Shown: positions 15,572 through 25,475, numbered from the stretch's first letter. The stretch: 64,000 bases of DNA from Aeromicrobium stalagmiti (GCF_013283745.1 NZ_JABSTZ010000002.1:62001-126000); one strand, 5' to 3'. Translations and numbers: made by a program. The notes: a model not told the origin generated them from the sequence alone.

Positions 15572-16891
15572 GTGAGCGCTTCTTCGTGGTCCCCCGGTCG
15601 CCCGCTCCGTGTCGCCCTGCTGGGCTGCGGAGTCGTCGGCACGGAAGTCGCCCGTCTGCTCACGCGCGACGCCGACGAGCTCGCCCAGCGCGTCGGCGCG
15701 CCGCTCGAGCTGGCCGGCATCGCCGTCCGCCGTCTGGGTCGCGATCGCGACCTCGACCTGCCGGCCGACCTCTTCACCACGGACGCCGCCGGGCTCGTGT
15801 CGCGCGGCGACATCGACGTCGTGATCGAGGTCATCGGTGGCATCGAGCCTGCCCGTGAGCTGATCCTGGCGGCACTCGAGAACGGTGCCTCGGTCGTCAC
15901 GGCCAACAAGGCGCTCCTGGCCGAGGACGGCGCGACGCTGTTCGAGGCGGCCCACAAGGCCGAGCGCGACCTCTACTTCGAGGCTGCCGTGGCCGGCGCC
16001 ATCCCGATCGTCCGTCCGTTGCGCGAGTCGCTGGCCGGCGACCGGGTGCAGCGGGTGCTGGGCATCGTCAACGGCACCACCAACTTCATCCTCGACGCGA
16101 TGACGACCACGGGGCAGGGCTTCTCCGAGGCGCTCGACGAGGCCCAGCGCCTCGGCTACGCGGAGGCCGATCCCACGGCCGACATCGAGGGCTTCGACGC
16201 CGCCTCCAAGGCCGCGATCCTCGCCGGTCTGGCCTTCCACACCCGCGTGACGATCGGTGACGTGCACCGTGAGGGCATCACCGACGTCACCGCGGCCGAC
16301 GTGCGATCCGCCGACGAGATGGGCTGCGTCGTCAAGCTGCTCGCGATCTGCGAGAAGCACGAGACGCCCGACGGGCCGGCCGTCTCCGCCCGGGTGCACC
16401 CCGCGATGATCCCGCTGTCGCACCCGTTGGCCAGCGTCCGCGGCGCCTACAACGCGGTGTTCGTCGAGAGCGAGTCCGCCGGCCAGCTGATGTTCTACGG
16501 TCCCGGAGCCGGCGGGGCGCCCACCGCGAGTGCCGTGCTGGGCGACGTCGTCTCGGTCGCCCGCAACCGCCGCAGCGACGTTTTCGGCCCCGGCGAGTCG
16601 ACCCACGCGCAGCTCGAGGTGCTCGACATGGGACGGGCCCGCACGCGCTACCACGTGTCGATCGACGTCGACGACCGCGCGGGCGTCCTGGCATCGGTCG
16701 CCAGCGCCTTCGCCGACTACGGCGTCTCGATCAAGACCGTCCGCCAGGAGGGCAGCGGGTCCGACGCCCAGCTCGTCATCGTGACCCACGAGGCCGAGGA
16801 CGCGGCGCTGTCCGCCACGGTCGCCTCGTTGCGCGGGCTCGACATGGTGCGCGACGTGACGTCCGTGATGCGCGTCGAGGGAGGATTCTGA
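15572..16891 (+). CDS. hom: Homoserine dehydrogenase
   Basis: This 439-residue enzyme reduces aspartate semialdehyde to homoserine. It has an NAD(P)-binding N-terminus (VALLGCGVVGTEVARLL) and a catalytic centre with IVNGTTNFILDAM and ADPTADIEGFDAA. A C-terminal ACT domain (YHVSIDVDDRAGVLASVASAF) usually mediates threonine feedback inhibition. The GTG at 15572 is 6 nt after TACCCT (15560-15565), so a leaderless start fits. thrC follows with overlapping stop/start, giving the hom-thrC-thrB operon. Confidence 0.96.
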   Translation: MSASSWSPGRPLRVALLGCGVVGTEVARLLTRDADELAQRVGAPLELAGIAVRRLGRDRDLDLPADLFTTDAAGLVSRGDIDVVIEVIGGIEPARELILAALENGASVVTANKALLAEDGATLFEAAHKAERDLYFEAAVAGAIPIVRPLRESLAGDRVQRVLGIVNGTTNFILDAMTTTGQGFSEALDEAQRLGYAEADPTADIEGFDAASKAAILAGLAFHTRVTIGDVHREGITDVTAADVRSADEMGCVVKLLAICEKHETPDGPAVSARVHPAMIPLSHPLASVRGAYNAVFVESESAGQLMFYGPGAGGAPTASAVLGDVVSVARNRRSDVFGPGESTHAQLEVLDMGRARTRYHVSIDVDDRAGVLASVASAFADYGVSIKTVRQEGSGSDAQLVIVTHEAEDAALSATVASLRGLDMVRDVTSVMRVEGGF

Positions 16892-17955
16892 TGGCACACC
16901 TGTGGAGAGGCGTCATCGAGGAGTACCGCGAGTGGCTCCCCGTCACGGCCGAGACCCCCGTCATCACGCTGGGGGAGGGCGGCACGCCGCTCGTCCACTC
17001 CGCGTGGTTGTCGGGCATCGTGCGTGGTGACGTGTGGGTCAAGGTCGAGGGCAACAACCCGACCGGCTCGTTCAAGGACCGCGGCATGACGGCCGCCGTG
17101 TCGGTGGCCGTCGGCGAGGGCGCCAAGGCCGTGGTCTGCGCCTCGACGGGCAACACGTCGGCGTCGATGACGGCCTACGCCGCCAAGGCCGGCCTGACGC
17201 CGATCGTGCTGGTGCCGCACGGCAAGATCGCCGCGGGCAAGATGGCCCAGGCCGTCATGCACGGCGCCGAGGTCATCCAGGTCAAGGGCGGCTTCGACGA
17301 GTGCCTGCAGCTGTCGCGCGCGCTCGCCGACAAGTACCCGGTCGCGCTCGTCAACTCGGTCAACCCCGTCCGCCTGCAGGGCCAGAAGACGGGCTCCTTC
17401 GAGATCGTCGACGCCCTGGGCGTGGCACCCGACCTGCACGTCCTGCCGGTCGGCAACGCCGGCAACATCTCGGCCTACTGGCTGGGTTACCGCGAGTACG
17501 CCGAGGCCGGCCTCGCCCAGAAGACGCCCCAGATGTGGGGCTTTCAGGCGAAGGGCTCCGACCCCATCGTCCAGGGCGCGCCGATCCCGCACCCCGAGAC
17601 GATCGCGACCGCGATCCGCATCGGCAACCCCGCGTCGTGGCACCTCGCGACCGAGGCCCGCGACACCTCCGGCGGCCGCATCGGCTCGGTCAGCGACGCC
17701 CAGATCCTGCAGGCACAGCGTGACCTCGCCTCGCACGACGGCATCTTCGTCGAGCCGGCCTCTGCCGCCGGTGTCGCCGGGCTCCTCGAGGCGGCCGCGG
17801 CCGGCGAGGTCGAGGCAGGCCAGACGATCGCCGTCACCGTCACCGGTCACGGCCTCAAGGACATCGACACCGCGCTGTCGGGTGCCGGCGCCCTGGTCGA
17901 CGCGATCATCGAGGCGGACGTCGACGCCGCGGCCGAGGCCGCGGGCCTGCTGTGA
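16891..17955 (+). CDS. thrC: Threonine synthase
   Basis: This 354-residue PLP enzyme converts O-phosphohomoserine to threonine. The PLP lysine is K62 in NPTGSFKDRGM. The phosphate-binding glycines are in VGNAGNISAYW. It is the short (about 350 aa) class of ThrC found in actinobacteria. The ATG overlaps the hom stop codon (TGATG), and thrB overlaps its own stop. Confidence 0.96.
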   Translation: MAHLWRGVIEEYREWLPVTAETPVITLGEGGTPLVHSAWLSGIVRGDVWVKVEGNNPTGSFKDRGMTAAVSVAVGEGAKAVVCASTGNTSASMTAYAAKAGLTPIVLVPHGKIAAGKMAQAVMHGAEVIQVKGGFDECLQLSRALADKYPVALVNSVNPVRLQGQKTGSFEIVDALGVAPDLHVLPVGNAGNISAYWLGYREYAEAGLAQKTPQMWGFQAKGSDPIVQGAPIPHPETIATAIRIGNPASWHLATEARDTSGGRIGSVSDAQILQAQRDLASHDGIFVEPASAAGVAGLLEAAAAGEVEAGQTIAVTVTGHGLKDIDTALSGAGALVDAIIEADVDAAAEAAGLL

Positions 17956-18839
17956 CGTTCGTCGACGGCGCGGTCACCGTCAGGGTGCCGGCCTCGAGCG
18001 CCAACCTGGGGCCCGGGTTCGACGCGCTCGGGCTCGCGCTCTCGCTGCACGACACGATCACCGCCGAGGTCATCGACTCCGGTCTCGAGATCCACGTGAC
18101 AGGCGAGGGCCAGGACGGTGTGCCGCTCGACGAGACGCACCTGGTCGTCGAGGCCATGCACGCGGCGTTCGACCTGCTGGGCGGTCGCCCGTCGGGTCTC
18201 CGGCTGACGTGCGACAACCGCGTCCCCCACGGTCGCGGGCTCGGCTCGTCCGCCGCGGCCATCGTCGGCGGCATCGTGCTGGCCCGTGCGCTGGTCGACG
18301 GCGGCGACGACCTCCTCGACGACGCGGCCGCCTATCAGCTCTCGGTCGACCTGGAGGGGCACCCCGACAACGTCGCGGCGGCCTTCTTCGGCGGTCTGAC
18401 GATCGCGTGGATCGACGGCGCGGCCGCCGAGGTCGAGCGCCTGGCCACCGATGTCGAGGTCACGGTGTTCGTGCCGCCGGCCGCGGTGTCGACCAAGAAG
18501 GCCCGCGGGCTCCTGCCCGAGACCGTGCCCCACGCCGACGCCGCCCGCAACGCCGGGCGCGCGGCGCTGCTCGTGGCTGCCCTGACCGGTGCCCCCCACC
18601 GCCTGATCTCGGCGACCGAGGACTGGATCCACCAGGGCTATCGGTCCGAGGCGATGCCCGACTCCTACAAGCTGCTCCGCCAGCTGCGCGTCGACGGGGT
18701 CCCGACGATCATCTCGGGCGCCGGACCCACCGTCCTGGCGTTCGCCCGGGGGGTCGCTGATCGCGCTCCGTCCGGCTGGGCCGCGCACGAGCTGACCGTC
18801 GACCAGACCGGCGCCGAGGTCGTCCGCGACACCGTCTGA
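17952..18839 (+). CDS. thrB: Homoserine kinase
   Basis: This 295-residue GHMP kinase phosphorylates homoserine. The ATP-binding motif VPHGRGLGSSAAAIVGG and the N-terminal VPASSANLGPGFDALG are diagnostic. The GTG start overlaps the thrC stop (GTGA), consistent with tight coupling in the threonine operon. About 190 nt separate it from rho, which has its own leader. Confidence 0.96.
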   Translation: MTFVDGAVTVRVPASSANLGPGFDALGLALSLHDTITAEVIDSGLEIHVTGEGQDGVPLDETHLVVEAMHAAFDLLGGRPSGLRLTCDNRVPHGRGLGSSAAAIVGGIVLARALVDGGDDLLDDAAAYQLSVDLEGHPDNVAAAFFGGLTIAWIDGAAAEVERLATDVEVTVFVPPAAVSTKKARGLLPETVPHADAARNAGRAALLVAALTGAPHRLISATEDWIHQGYRSEAMPDSYKLLRQLRVDGVPTIISGAGPTVLAFARGVADRAPSGWAAHELTVDQTGAEVVRDTV

Positions 18840-18857
18840 GCAGATGAACCCAACGGG

Positions 18858-19030
18858 AATGACGGGTGCCCCGATGGTGTTATGGTGATTGAGTCGGAGT
18901 CGAGTTCATCTCCCCGACAGTGACAGCAAGTGAGCAGTGCCACTCAAGCCGCCCGTCGGATACGGGCAAGCCTTTCTGCGATCCGGCCTTCCGGACCACT
19001 GGCCTTGTGGCCTCATCCTAAGGAACCTAC
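18858..19030 (+). promoter_or_regulatory. rho promoter and structured 5' leader
   Basis: A -10 candidate TATGGT (18881-18886) with ATGACG 17 nt upstream would give a leader of about 140 nt. The leader holds three hairpins: GCCCGT-CGGAT-ACGGGC (18951-18967), TCCGG-CCTT-CCGGA (18982-18995) and GGCC-TTGT-GGCC (19001-19012). AAGGAA then lies 5 nt before the GTG. Long leaders upstream of rho are used for autoregulation in other bacteria; that role here is inference. Confidence 0.5.
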
Positions 19031-21061
19031 GTGACTGAAACCTCCACGACGCCTGATGCCTCTGCGTCCTCGACCGCTGCGGCCGCCCCCAAGAAGACCG
19101 GGGGAAGCCTGGGCGGCAAGGTCCTCGCCGAGCTGCAGGAGATCGCGGCCGACCTGGGCATCGCAGGTGCCGAGAAGATGCGCAAGGGCGCCCTCATCGA
19201 CGCCATCAAGATCGCCCGCGGCGACGCCGGCACGTCCACGAAGGCGGCCGTCAAGGCCGCTTCGGGCCCCGCCGTCGTCGACACCGCCGACGCTGCGCCG
19301 GTGATCGTGCCGCCGAGCAAGAACGAGCCGGCCGCGACCGAGACTGCCGAGGAGGCGCCGGCCAAGGCCCAGCGACCGACCCGCGCCTCGCGTGCCAAGG
19401 CCGCCAAGAAGGAAGACGCCGCCGGCGACCAGGCCGACGCCAAGGACGAGTCGGCCAAGAGCGAGTCGGCCAAGAGCGACTCGGGCAAGAACGAGTCGGC
19501 CAAGAGCGACTCGGGCAAGAACGAGTCCGCCAAGGGCCAGGGCGCCAGGAACGACAGCGCCGCCGACGAGTCCAAGGACGACGACGGTGACACCGGACGC
19601 GGACGCGGCCGGGGCCGGGGCCAGAACGGTGGCGACAACAACCGCAACCAGAACGGCAACCAGGGCAACGGCGGCGGCAACAACCAGGGCCGCAACCAGA
19701 ACCGCAACCAGAACGCCAACCAGAACAACCAGCAGAACGCCCAGAACGCGCAGAACACCCAGGGCAACCAGAACGCGCAGAACAACCAGGGCAGCGCCGC
19801 GACCGACGAGGACGACGAGACCGGTGGTCGCCGTCGCAACCGTCGCGGTCGCAACCGCAACGGTGCGGGCGGCCGCGGCAGCATGGACGTCGACACGTCC
19901 TACACCGAGGACGACGTCCTGGTGCCGGCCGCCGGCATCCTCGACATCCTCGACAACTACGCCTTCGTCCGGACCACGGGCTACCTGCCGAGCGAGAACG
20001 ACGTCTACGTGTCGCTCTCCATGGTCCGCAAGTGGGGCCTGCGTCGCGGCGACGCCGTGGTCGGCCAGGTGCGTCAGCCCCGTGAGGGCGAGCGCAAGGA
20101 GAAGTTCAACCCGATGGTCAAGATCGACTCGGTCAACGGGATGGCCCTCGAGGAGGCGACCAAGCGCGTCGAGTTCTCCAAGCTGACGCCGCTCTACCCG
20201 TCGGAGCGTCTGCGCCTTGAGAGCGAGGCCGGCGGACTCACCGGTCGCGTCATCGACCTCGTCTCGCCGATCGGCAAGGGACAGCGCGGCCTCATCGTCT
20301 CGCCGCCCAAGGCCGGCAAGACGATGATCATGCAGCAGATCGCCAACGCGATCACGACCAACAACCCCGAGTGCCACCTGATGATCGTCCTCGTCGACGA
20401 GCGTCCGGAGGAGGTCACCGACTTCCAGCGCACCGTCAAGGGCGAGGTCATCTCCTCGACCTTCGACCGCCCGGCGACCGATCACACGATGGTCGCCGAG
20501 CTCGCGATCGAGCGCGCCAAGCGACTCGTCGAGCTGGGCCACGACGTCGTGCTCCTGCTCGACGGCATCACCCGCCTGGGCCGTGCCTACAACCTCGCCG
20601 CGCCGACGTCCGGACGCATCATGTCCGGTGGCGTCGACTCGTCTGCGCTCTACCCGCCGAAGAAGTTCTTCGGTGCGGCCCGCAACATCGAGGACGGCGG
20701 CTCGCTGACCATCCTCGCGACCGCACTGGTCGAGACCGGGTCGCGCATGGACGAGGTCATCTTCGAGGAGTTCAAGGGCACCGGCAACTGGGAGCTGCGC
20801 CTGCGCCGCGACCTCGCCGACAAGCGCATCTTCCCCGCGGTCGACGTCGACGCCTCGAGCACGCGCCGTGAGGAGCTGCTCATGGGCCAGGACGAGCTCA
20901 GCGTGGTCTGGAAGCTGCGTCGGGTGCTCTCGGGCCTGGAGAGCCAGCAGGGTCTCGAGCTCATCCTCGACAAGCTGAAGAAGACGCCGACCAACGGCGA
21001 GTTCCTCCTCGGCATCAACAAGACGCTCCCGCAGGAGGGTGCAGCCGCCAACGGCAGCTGA
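19031..21061 (+). CDS. rho: Transcription termination factor Rho with a long low-complexity insert
   Basis: This 676-residue RNA-dependent hexameric helicase ends transcription. A SAP-like N-terminus ([28 protein letters not shown]) is followed by a charged insert at about residues 100-290. That insert changes from Lys/Ser/Asp/Glu-rich repeats to an Asn/Gln/Arg-rich tract ([17 protein letters not shown]) and an [10 protein letters not shown] patch. The conserved core comes next: the RNA-binding domain ([27 protein letters not shown]), the Walker A PPKAGKT and the Q-/R-loops. E. coli Rho has 419 residues; high-GC Gram-positives commonly carry such inserts, here about 200 residues. Confidence 0.97.
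   Translation: MTETSTTPDASASSTAAAAPKKTGGSLGGKVLAELQEIAADLGIAGAEKMRKGALIDAIKIARGDAGTSTKAAVKAASGPAVVDTADAAPVIVPPSKNEPAATETAEEAPAKAQRPTRASRAKAAKKEDAAGDQADAKDESAKSESAKSDSGKNESAKSDSGKNESAKGQGARNDSAADESKDDDGDTGRGRGRGRGQNGGDNNRNQNGNQGNGGGNNQGRNQNRNQNANQNNQQNAQNAQNTQGNQNAQNNQGSAATDEDDETGGRRRNRRGRNRNGAGGRGSMDVDTSYTEDDVLVPAAGILDILDNYAFVRTTGYLPSENDVYVSLSMVRKWGLRRGDAVVGQVRQPREGERKEKFNPMVKIDSVNGMALEEATKRVEFSKLTPLYPSERLRLESEAGGLTGRVIDLVSPIGKGQRGLIVSPPKAGKTMIMQQIANAITTNNPECHLMIVLVDERPEEVTDFQRTVKGEVISSTFDRPATDHTMVAELAIERAKRLVELGHDVVLLLDGITRLGRAYNLAAPTSGRIMSGGVDSSALYPPKKFFGAARNIEDGGSLTILATALVETGSRMDEVIFEEFKGTGNWELRLRRDLADKRIFPAVDVDASSTRREELLMGQDELSVVWKLRRVLSGLESQQGLELILDKLKKTPTNGEFLLGINKTLPQEGAAANGS
19463..19537 (+). 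repeat. 30-nt tandem repeat inside rho
   Basis: A 30-nt unit encoding [10 protein letters not shown] occurs twice in tandem (19463-19492 and 19493-19522), followed by a degenerate third half-unit and preceded by a related one. In-frame repeats suggest the disordered insert of Rho expands and contracts by slippage or unequal recombination. Confidence 0.75.
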
Positions 21062-21127
21062 TCCACCATCGGTGACAGGGGCGCATCCGGGTGACCGGGT
21101 GCGCCCCTTCGTCGTCCGGCAGCGCGG

Positions 21128-22240
21128 TCAGCCCGCCCCGAGGGCCGACAGGTGCGCGACGAGGTCCTCGATGCGCAGGATGCCCACGAAGCGCCCTGCG
21201 GCGTCGGTGCAGACCAGGGGCAGGAACCGCACGGCGCGCGGACGGGCCATCGCCCGGGCGACGGCGTCGGCGGCCGGCGTGTCGATGTTGACCGTCATGA
21301 TGTCGGCGGCCTCCCAGCGTCCGAAAGTTCCCCGCTCGAGCAGCGAGACGGGATGGTCGGCGTCGTCGATCACGACCACGGTCTCGAACCCCGACGCGTC
21401 GGGCAGGACGCTCCTGGCCGCAGCGAGGTTGCGGGTCGTGTAGGCCTGCTGCACGAGGGAGCGCAGGACGCCGTCGCTCGCGGAGGTCCAGGTCGGCAGT
21501 GCCGTACGCGCCGGCAGCCGGATCTCGGGCCACACCGACCGTGCGTCACCGATGAACGGCCCCTGCGCCAGTGGGACGCCGAGCTCCGACAGGGTCCGCA
21601 GCTCGGCGGCAGTCCCGACGGTCTCGGCCAGGATCCAGGCGTCGAGCTGGGCCGCGAGACGTCCGGTGACCTCGATCGCCGCGCGCTTGGCCGCCGACTC
21701 GTCGAGCCCGCTGACCCACGCCCGTCCGAGCCGCACGATCGACGGCCGAAGGCGGATGATGCTGCCCAGCTCCGGCTGTGCGGTGTCGCGACCGCCGACC
21801 GAGATCCGTGCCCCGCGGGACCGGTGCTCGTCCAGGGCCGGGTCGACCGACCCGACGACGTCGGGGGAGAAGTCGGTGATGTCGAGGATGATGCCGGCGA
21901 GATCGCCGTGGTCGCGCAGCGCGGCCAGCACGGCGGCGTCTCCGACGAGGTCGAGCGGCACCGGGATCGAGATGAAGGTGTTGGTCGGCAGCGAGCCGTG
22001 GGCCGACAGGGCCGTCCTGAGCAGACGGGTCGCCCGGAGGGCGCGGTCGTCGTCCGTGGACGCCCCGGGCATCGGCACGGCCTGGTAGCCGGCCGCGGTG
22101 CCGCGGGCGACGTCGAGGATCGGCAGGTAGCCGACCGAGCCGTCCGTACCTGCGCCGGCCGCGGCCTCGGGCCGCGGCGGGGGATCGGTGAGCGTCATGC
22201 GTCGTGCCACCGGGCCGACGTCGTCGGGGGTGCTCGTCAT
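21128..22240 (-). CDS. Degenerate EAL-domain protein with C-terminal CBS-like pair
   Basis: This 370-residue protein starts at ATG 22240. Its first part (about residues 30-245) has the EAL phosphodiesterase fold pattern, with [40 protein letters not shown] and [29 protein letters not shown]. The EAL signature itself, the DDFG metal site and the KID lysine region are not preserved ([14 protein letters not shown]). It is therefore probably a catalytically dead c-di-GMP sensor or scaffold. The C-terminal half (about residues 260-370) looks like two CBS-type repeats ([41 protein letters not shown]). It follows a DUF1059 gene 10 nt upstream. Confidence 0.75.
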   Translation of the reverse strand: MTSTPDDVGPVARRMTLTDPPPRPEAAAGAGTDGSVGYLPILDVARGTAAGYQAVPMPGASTDDDRALRATRLLRTALSAHGSLPTNTFISIPVPLDLVGDAAVLAALRDHGDLAGIILDITDFSPDVVGSVDPALDEHRSRGARISVGGRDTAQPELGSIIRLRPSIVRLGRAWVSGLDESAAKRAAIEVTGRLAAQLDAWILAETVGTAAELRTLSELGVPLAQGPFIGDARSVWPEIRLPARTALPTWTSASDGVLRSLVQQAYTTRNLAAARSVLPDASGFETVVVIDDADHPVSLLERGTFGRWEAADIMTVNIDTPAADAVARAMARPRAVRFLPLVCTDAAGRFVGILRIEDLVAHLSALGAG

Positions 22241-22250
22241 GGTGACGAGC

Positions 22251-22424
22251 TCAGACAGTGACGATGTGGGCGCGCACGGCCGACACGAGATCGGCCGACA
22301 CCTCGACCAGCCCGTGGTCGGCCACCGCGTGGGCAGCGACGTGGGCGAGGATGTCGTCCTCGGTCGAGCAGACCCAGCTGGCCTCGCAGTCGGGAACGAC
22401 GTCTCCACACGCGAATGTCTTCAT
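22251..22424 (-). CDS. DUF1059 domain small protein
   Basis: This 57-residue protein starts MKTFACGDVVPDCEASWVC and continues DDILAHVAAHAVADHGL. It matches the DUF1059 pattern of an N-terminal CGD/C pair followed by an amphipathic helix with His residues. GGGAGG precedes the ATG at a proper distance. The Cys/His arrangement hints at metal binding, but the function is unknown. It forms a likely operon with the EAL/CBS gene. Confidence 0.85.
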   Translation of the reverse strand: MKTFACGDVVPDCEASWVCSTEDDILAHVAAHAVADHGLVEVSADLVSAVRAHIVTV

Positions 22425-22595
22425 GGTCGGACCTCCCAATCCGGCGGGCGTCGCTCCTCGTGACTGACCCTGCTGGTCGCGAGCCCGAATGGGCCCCAGA
22501 GTAGGGCAGTTCTGCTCTGCCGTGCGGGCAAATGACGAAGCCCGGTCCCCGACTTTCGGATGGTCCTCGTCGTCGCCGCACCCTAGGCTGGCTGC

Positions 22596-23081
22596 ATGAC
22601 CACCGCATACGACTTCTCCGCCACCGCCATCGATGGCACCGAGCGCCTCCTCGCCGACTACAAGGGCAAGGTGCTGCTCGTCGTCAACACCGCCACGCAG
22701 TGCGGCTTCACCCCCCAGTTCAAGGGGTTGGAGGAGGTCTACAAGGCGTATGTCGACCGCGGCCTCGTCGTCCTGGGCTTCCCGTGCGACCAGTTCGGGC
22801 ACCAGAACCCCGACGGCGACGAGGGCACCGCGACCTTCTGCGAGAAGAACTTCGGTGTCACGTTCCCGCTGTTCTCCGAGATCGAGGTCAACGGCGACGG
22901 AGCGCACCCGCTCTACAAGTGGCTCAAGCAGGAGAAGGGCGGCCTCGGCCCGTCGAAGATCAAGTGGAACTTCACCAAGTTCCTGATCGACGCCGAGGGC
23001 AACGTCGTCAAGCGCTACGGCTCGGCGACCAAGCCCGAGAAGATCAAGGGCGACATCGAGAAGCTGCTTCCCCAGGGCTGA
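22596..23081 (+). CDS. Glutathione peroxidase family protein
   Basis: This 161-residue thioredoxin-fold peroxidase has peroxidatic Cys36 (TATQCGFT) and the catalytic partners Gln70 ([10 protein letters not shown]), Trp124 and Asn125 (KWNF). It is the non-selenium type. In organisms that lack glutathione, such as this lineage, these enzymes are normally reduced by thioredoxin. The ATG lies 6 nt after TAGGCT (22584-22589), indicating a leaderless start. A short hairpin follows the stop codon. Confidence 0.93.
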   Translation: MTTAYDFSATAIDGTERLLADYKGKVLLVVNTATQCGFTPQFKGLEEVYKAYVDRGLVVLGFPCDQFGHQNPDGDEGTATFCEKNFGVTFPLFSEIEVNGDGAHPLYKWLKQEKGGLGPSKIKWNFTKFLIDAEGNVVKRYGSATKPEKIKGDIEKLLPQG

Positions 23082-23083
23082 GC

Positions 23084-23098
23084 GGTGGCAGAGCCACC
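23084..23098 (+). terminator. Short hairpin after the glutathione peroxidase gene
   Basis: GGTGGC (23084-23089) and GCCACC (23093-23098) pair over a 3-nt loop, directly after the stop codon. No T-tract follows, so termination strength is uncertain. Confidence 0.4.
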
Positions 23099-23139
23099 GA
23101 GGACGGGGCGGGGCGAGGGAATATCCACGACCCCGATTT

Positions 23140-23233
23140 CCTTGTAACGGGTGCCAACTGGCACAATCAATCCTTGGTTCTGGTTCACGGATCGCAACAG
23201 GCGATACGACCCAGCGACCGCCGAGAGGACACC
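23140..23233 (+). promoter_or_regulatory. rpmE promoter and possible bL31 leader
   Basis: A GTGCCA-AC-TGGCAC palindrome (23151-23164) lies against a possible CACAAT -10. Downstream, an ATCGC-AACAG-GCGAT hairpin sits inside CTGG...CCAG pairing, before the rpmE ribosome binding site (GAGAGGA). An L31 leader family is described for actinobacteria, and this region is where it would be; I cannot align it from memory. Confidence 0.35.
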
Positions 23234-23440
23234 ATGAAGAAGAACGTTCACCCCGACTACGTCGAGACCCAGGTGACCTGCACCTGCGGCAACTCGTTCA
23301 CGACCAAGAGCACGGCGCCCGAGGGCGTCCTGCGCGCTGACGTGTGCTCGGCCTGCCACCCGTTCTACACCGGCAAGCAGAAGATCCTCGACACCGGCGG
23401 CCGCGTGGCTCGCTTCGAGAAGCGTTACGCCAAGAAGTAG
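23234..23440 (+). CDS. rpmE: 50S ribosomal protein bL31
   Basis: This 68-residue protein is the zinc-containing (C+) form of bL31. Cys16 and Cys18 in TCTCGNSF pair with Cys38 and Cys41 in [14 protein letters not shown] zinc-free paralogue usually exists elsewhere and replaces it under zinc limitation. It has its own leader and is followed by a strong terminator. Confidence 0.96.
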   Translation: MKKNVHPDYVETQVTCTCGNSFTTKSTAPEGVLRADVCSACHPFYTGKQKILDTGGRVARFEKRYAKK

Positions 23441-23449
23441 CGACCTGCC

Positions 23450-23486
23450 AGCGCCGACCCCTGCCCCTCGGGCACGGGTCGGCGCT
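23450..23486 (+). terminator. Strong terminator hairpin after rpmE
   Basis: An 11-bp stem AGCGCCGACCC/GGGTCGGCGCT (23450-23460 with 23476-23486) is extended, after one C/C mismatch, by TGCCC/GGGCA around a CTC loop. It sits between rpmE and prfA, with a weakly T-rich tail. Confidence 0.75.
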
Positions 23487-23526
23487 GTCGTTCGTCGTCC
23501 CCCCACGCAGATCCAGGAGCCACCAG

Positions 23527-24606
23527 ATGTTCGAGGCAGTCGAGACCCTCGTCGCCGAGCACGCCGAGCTCGAGCAGCGCATGGCCGACCCGGCCGTGCA
23601 CTCCGACCCGGGGCTGGCCAAGAAGCTGGGGCAGCGCTACGCCGAGCTGACCGCGATCGTGAAGACGTTCCACGACTTCCAGCAGGTCACTGACGACCTC
23701 GAGGCCGCGCGCGAGCTCGCGTCCGAGGACGCCTCGTTCGCCGCCGAGATCGAGACGCTGGAGCCCCGCCTGCACGAGCTGTCCGAGCGGCTGCAGCGGC
23801 TGCTCGTCCCGCGCGACCCGGCCGACGCCAAGGACATCATCATGGAGATCAAGGGCGGCGAGGGTGGCGAGGAGTCGGCCCTGTTCGCCGGCGACCTGCA
23901 GCGGATGTACTCCCGCTACGCCGAGCAGCGTGGCTGGAAGACCGAGATCATCGACGCCACCGAGTCGGCGCTCGGCGGCTTCAAGTCCGTCACGATGGCC
24001 GTCAAGGCCAAGGGCACCCCCGAGCCGGGCGAGGCGCCGCACGCCCTGCTGAAGTTCGAGGGCGGCGTGCACCGGGTGCAGCGCGTCCCGATCACCGAGT
24101 CGCAGGGTCGCATCCACACGTCCGCCGCGGGCGTCCTGGTGCTGGCCGAGGCCGAGGACATCGACGTCGAGATCCACGACAGCGACCTGCGCATCGACGT
24201 CTACCGCTCGTCGGGCCCCGGCGGCCAGAGCGTCAACACGACCGACTCGGCCGTGCGCATCACGCACGTCCCGACCGGCATCGTGGCCAGCTGCCAGAAC
24301 GAGAAGAGCCAGCTGCAGAACAAGGAGCAGGCGATGCGCATCCTGCGGTCCCGCCTCCTCGACGCCGCCCAGGCCGCGGCCGACGCCGAGGCGTCCGACG
24401 TCCGCAAGTCGCAGATCCGCACGGTCGACCGCTCCGAGCGCATCCGCACCTACAACTTCCCCGAGAACCGCCTGTCCGACCACCGCACGGGCTTCAAGGC
24501 CTACAACCTCGACCAGGTCATGGATGGCGCCCTCGACGACGTCATCAAGTCCTTGGTCGACGCCGAGCTCGCGGAGCGTCTGGCGTCGGTCGAGTCCGGC
24601 TCGTGA
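23527..24606 (+). CDS. prfA: Peptide chain release factor 1
   Basis: This 359-residue RF1 recognises UAA and UAG stop codons. The GGQ motif at residues 232-234 ([20 protein letters not shown]) catalyses peptide release and is the site methylated by PrmC, encoded next. The ATG at 23527 follows AGGAG. An in-frame extension further upstream overlaps the rpmE terminator and was discarded. Confidence 0.96.
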   Translation: MFEAVETLVAEHAELEQRMADPAVHSDPGLAKKLGQRYAELTAIVKTFHDFQQVTDDLEAARELASEDASFAAEIETLEPRLHELSERLQRLLVPRDPADAKDIIMEIKGGEGGEESALFAGDLQRMYSRYAEQRGWKTEIIDATESALGGFKSVTMAVKAKGTPEPGEAPHALLKFEGGVHRVQRVPITESQGRIHTSAAGVLVLAEAEDIDVEIHDSDLRIDVYRSSGPGGQSVNTTDSAVRITHVPTGIVASCQNEKSQLQNKEQAMRILRSRLLDAAQAAADAEASDVRKSQIRTVDRSERIRTYNFPENRLSDHRTGFKAYNLDQVMDGALDDVIKSLVDAELAERLASVESGS

Positions 24607-24610
24607 CCGC

Positions 24611-25462
24611 GTGACGGGCGTACGGTCGCAGGCCGAGCGGCTGCTCGAGCAGGCGACGACCGATCTCGAGGCCGGGGGAGTGTCCTCCCCCCGCCACGAC
24701 GCCGAGGTGCTGCTGAGCCACGTGACCGGCGTGCCGCGCATGATGCTGCTGGGCAGCGCCCGTCCCCACGGCCTCCAAGTGCAGACCTTCCAGGCGCTCG
24801 TCGCGGCCCGCGCCTCGCGCGTCCCGCTGCAGCACCTCACCGGCTCGGCCGCGTTCCGCTACGTCGACGTCGAGGTGGGACCGGGCGTCTTCGTGCCGCG
24901 CCCCGAGACCGAGCTGTTGGCGGGCTGGGCGATCGAGCACGCGCAGGCGATCGACACGCCGGTCGTCGTCGAGCTGTGCGCCGGGGCGGGAGCGATCTCG
25001 TTGTCGGTCGTCCACGAGGTGCCCGGAGCGCAGGTCCACGCGGTCGAGCTCGACGAGCCCGCCTACGAGTGGGCGCAGCGCAACCTCGTCGGCACGGGTG
25101 TCGATCTGCGCCTCGGCGACATGGCCGAGGCCTTCGGTGACCTCGACGGTCAGGTCGACGTCGTCGTGGCCAACCCGCCCTACATCCCGCTCGACGCGTG
25201 GGAGAGCGTCGCTCCGGAGGCCCGCGACCACGACCCCGCGCTCGCGCTGTGGTCGGGCGACGACGGTCTCGACGCGATGCGCGTCGTCGACCAGGTCGCC
25301 TGGCGGCTGCTGAAGCCCGGGGGAGTCGTGGGAGCCGAGCATGCCGACGCCCAGGGCGAGTCCGCTCCGGCCGTGTTCACCCCGCGGTGGGCCGACGTGC
25401 GCGATCACCGGGACCTCGCCGACCGTCCCCGCTTCGTCACTGCCACCAAGCCGCGCCGCTAG
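24611..25462 (+). CDS. prmC: Release factor glutamine methyltransferase
   Basis: This 283-residue SAM-dependent methyltransferase modifies the GGQ glutamine of release factors. The helical N-terminal domain is followed by the Rossmann domain with VVELCAGAGAISLSV and the catalytic NPPY at residues 188-191. It starts at a GTG 4 nt after the prfA stop codon, an arrangement shared with many bacteria. Confidence 0.95.
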   Translation: MTGVRSQAERLLEQATTDLEAGGVSSPRHDAEVLLSHVTGVPRMMLLGSARPHGLQVQTFQALVAARASRVPLQHLTGSAAFRYVDVEVGPGVFVPRPETELLAGWAIEHAQAIDTPVVVELCAGAGAISLSVVHEVPGAQVHAVELDEPAYEWAQRNLVGTGVDLRLGDMAEAFGDLDGQVDVVVANPPYIPLDAWESVAPEARDHDPALALWSGDDGLDAMRVVDQVAWRLLKPGGVVGAEHADAQGESAPAVFTPRWADVRDHRDLADRPRFVTATKPRR

Positions 25463-25475
25463 GCTCTGACGCATC

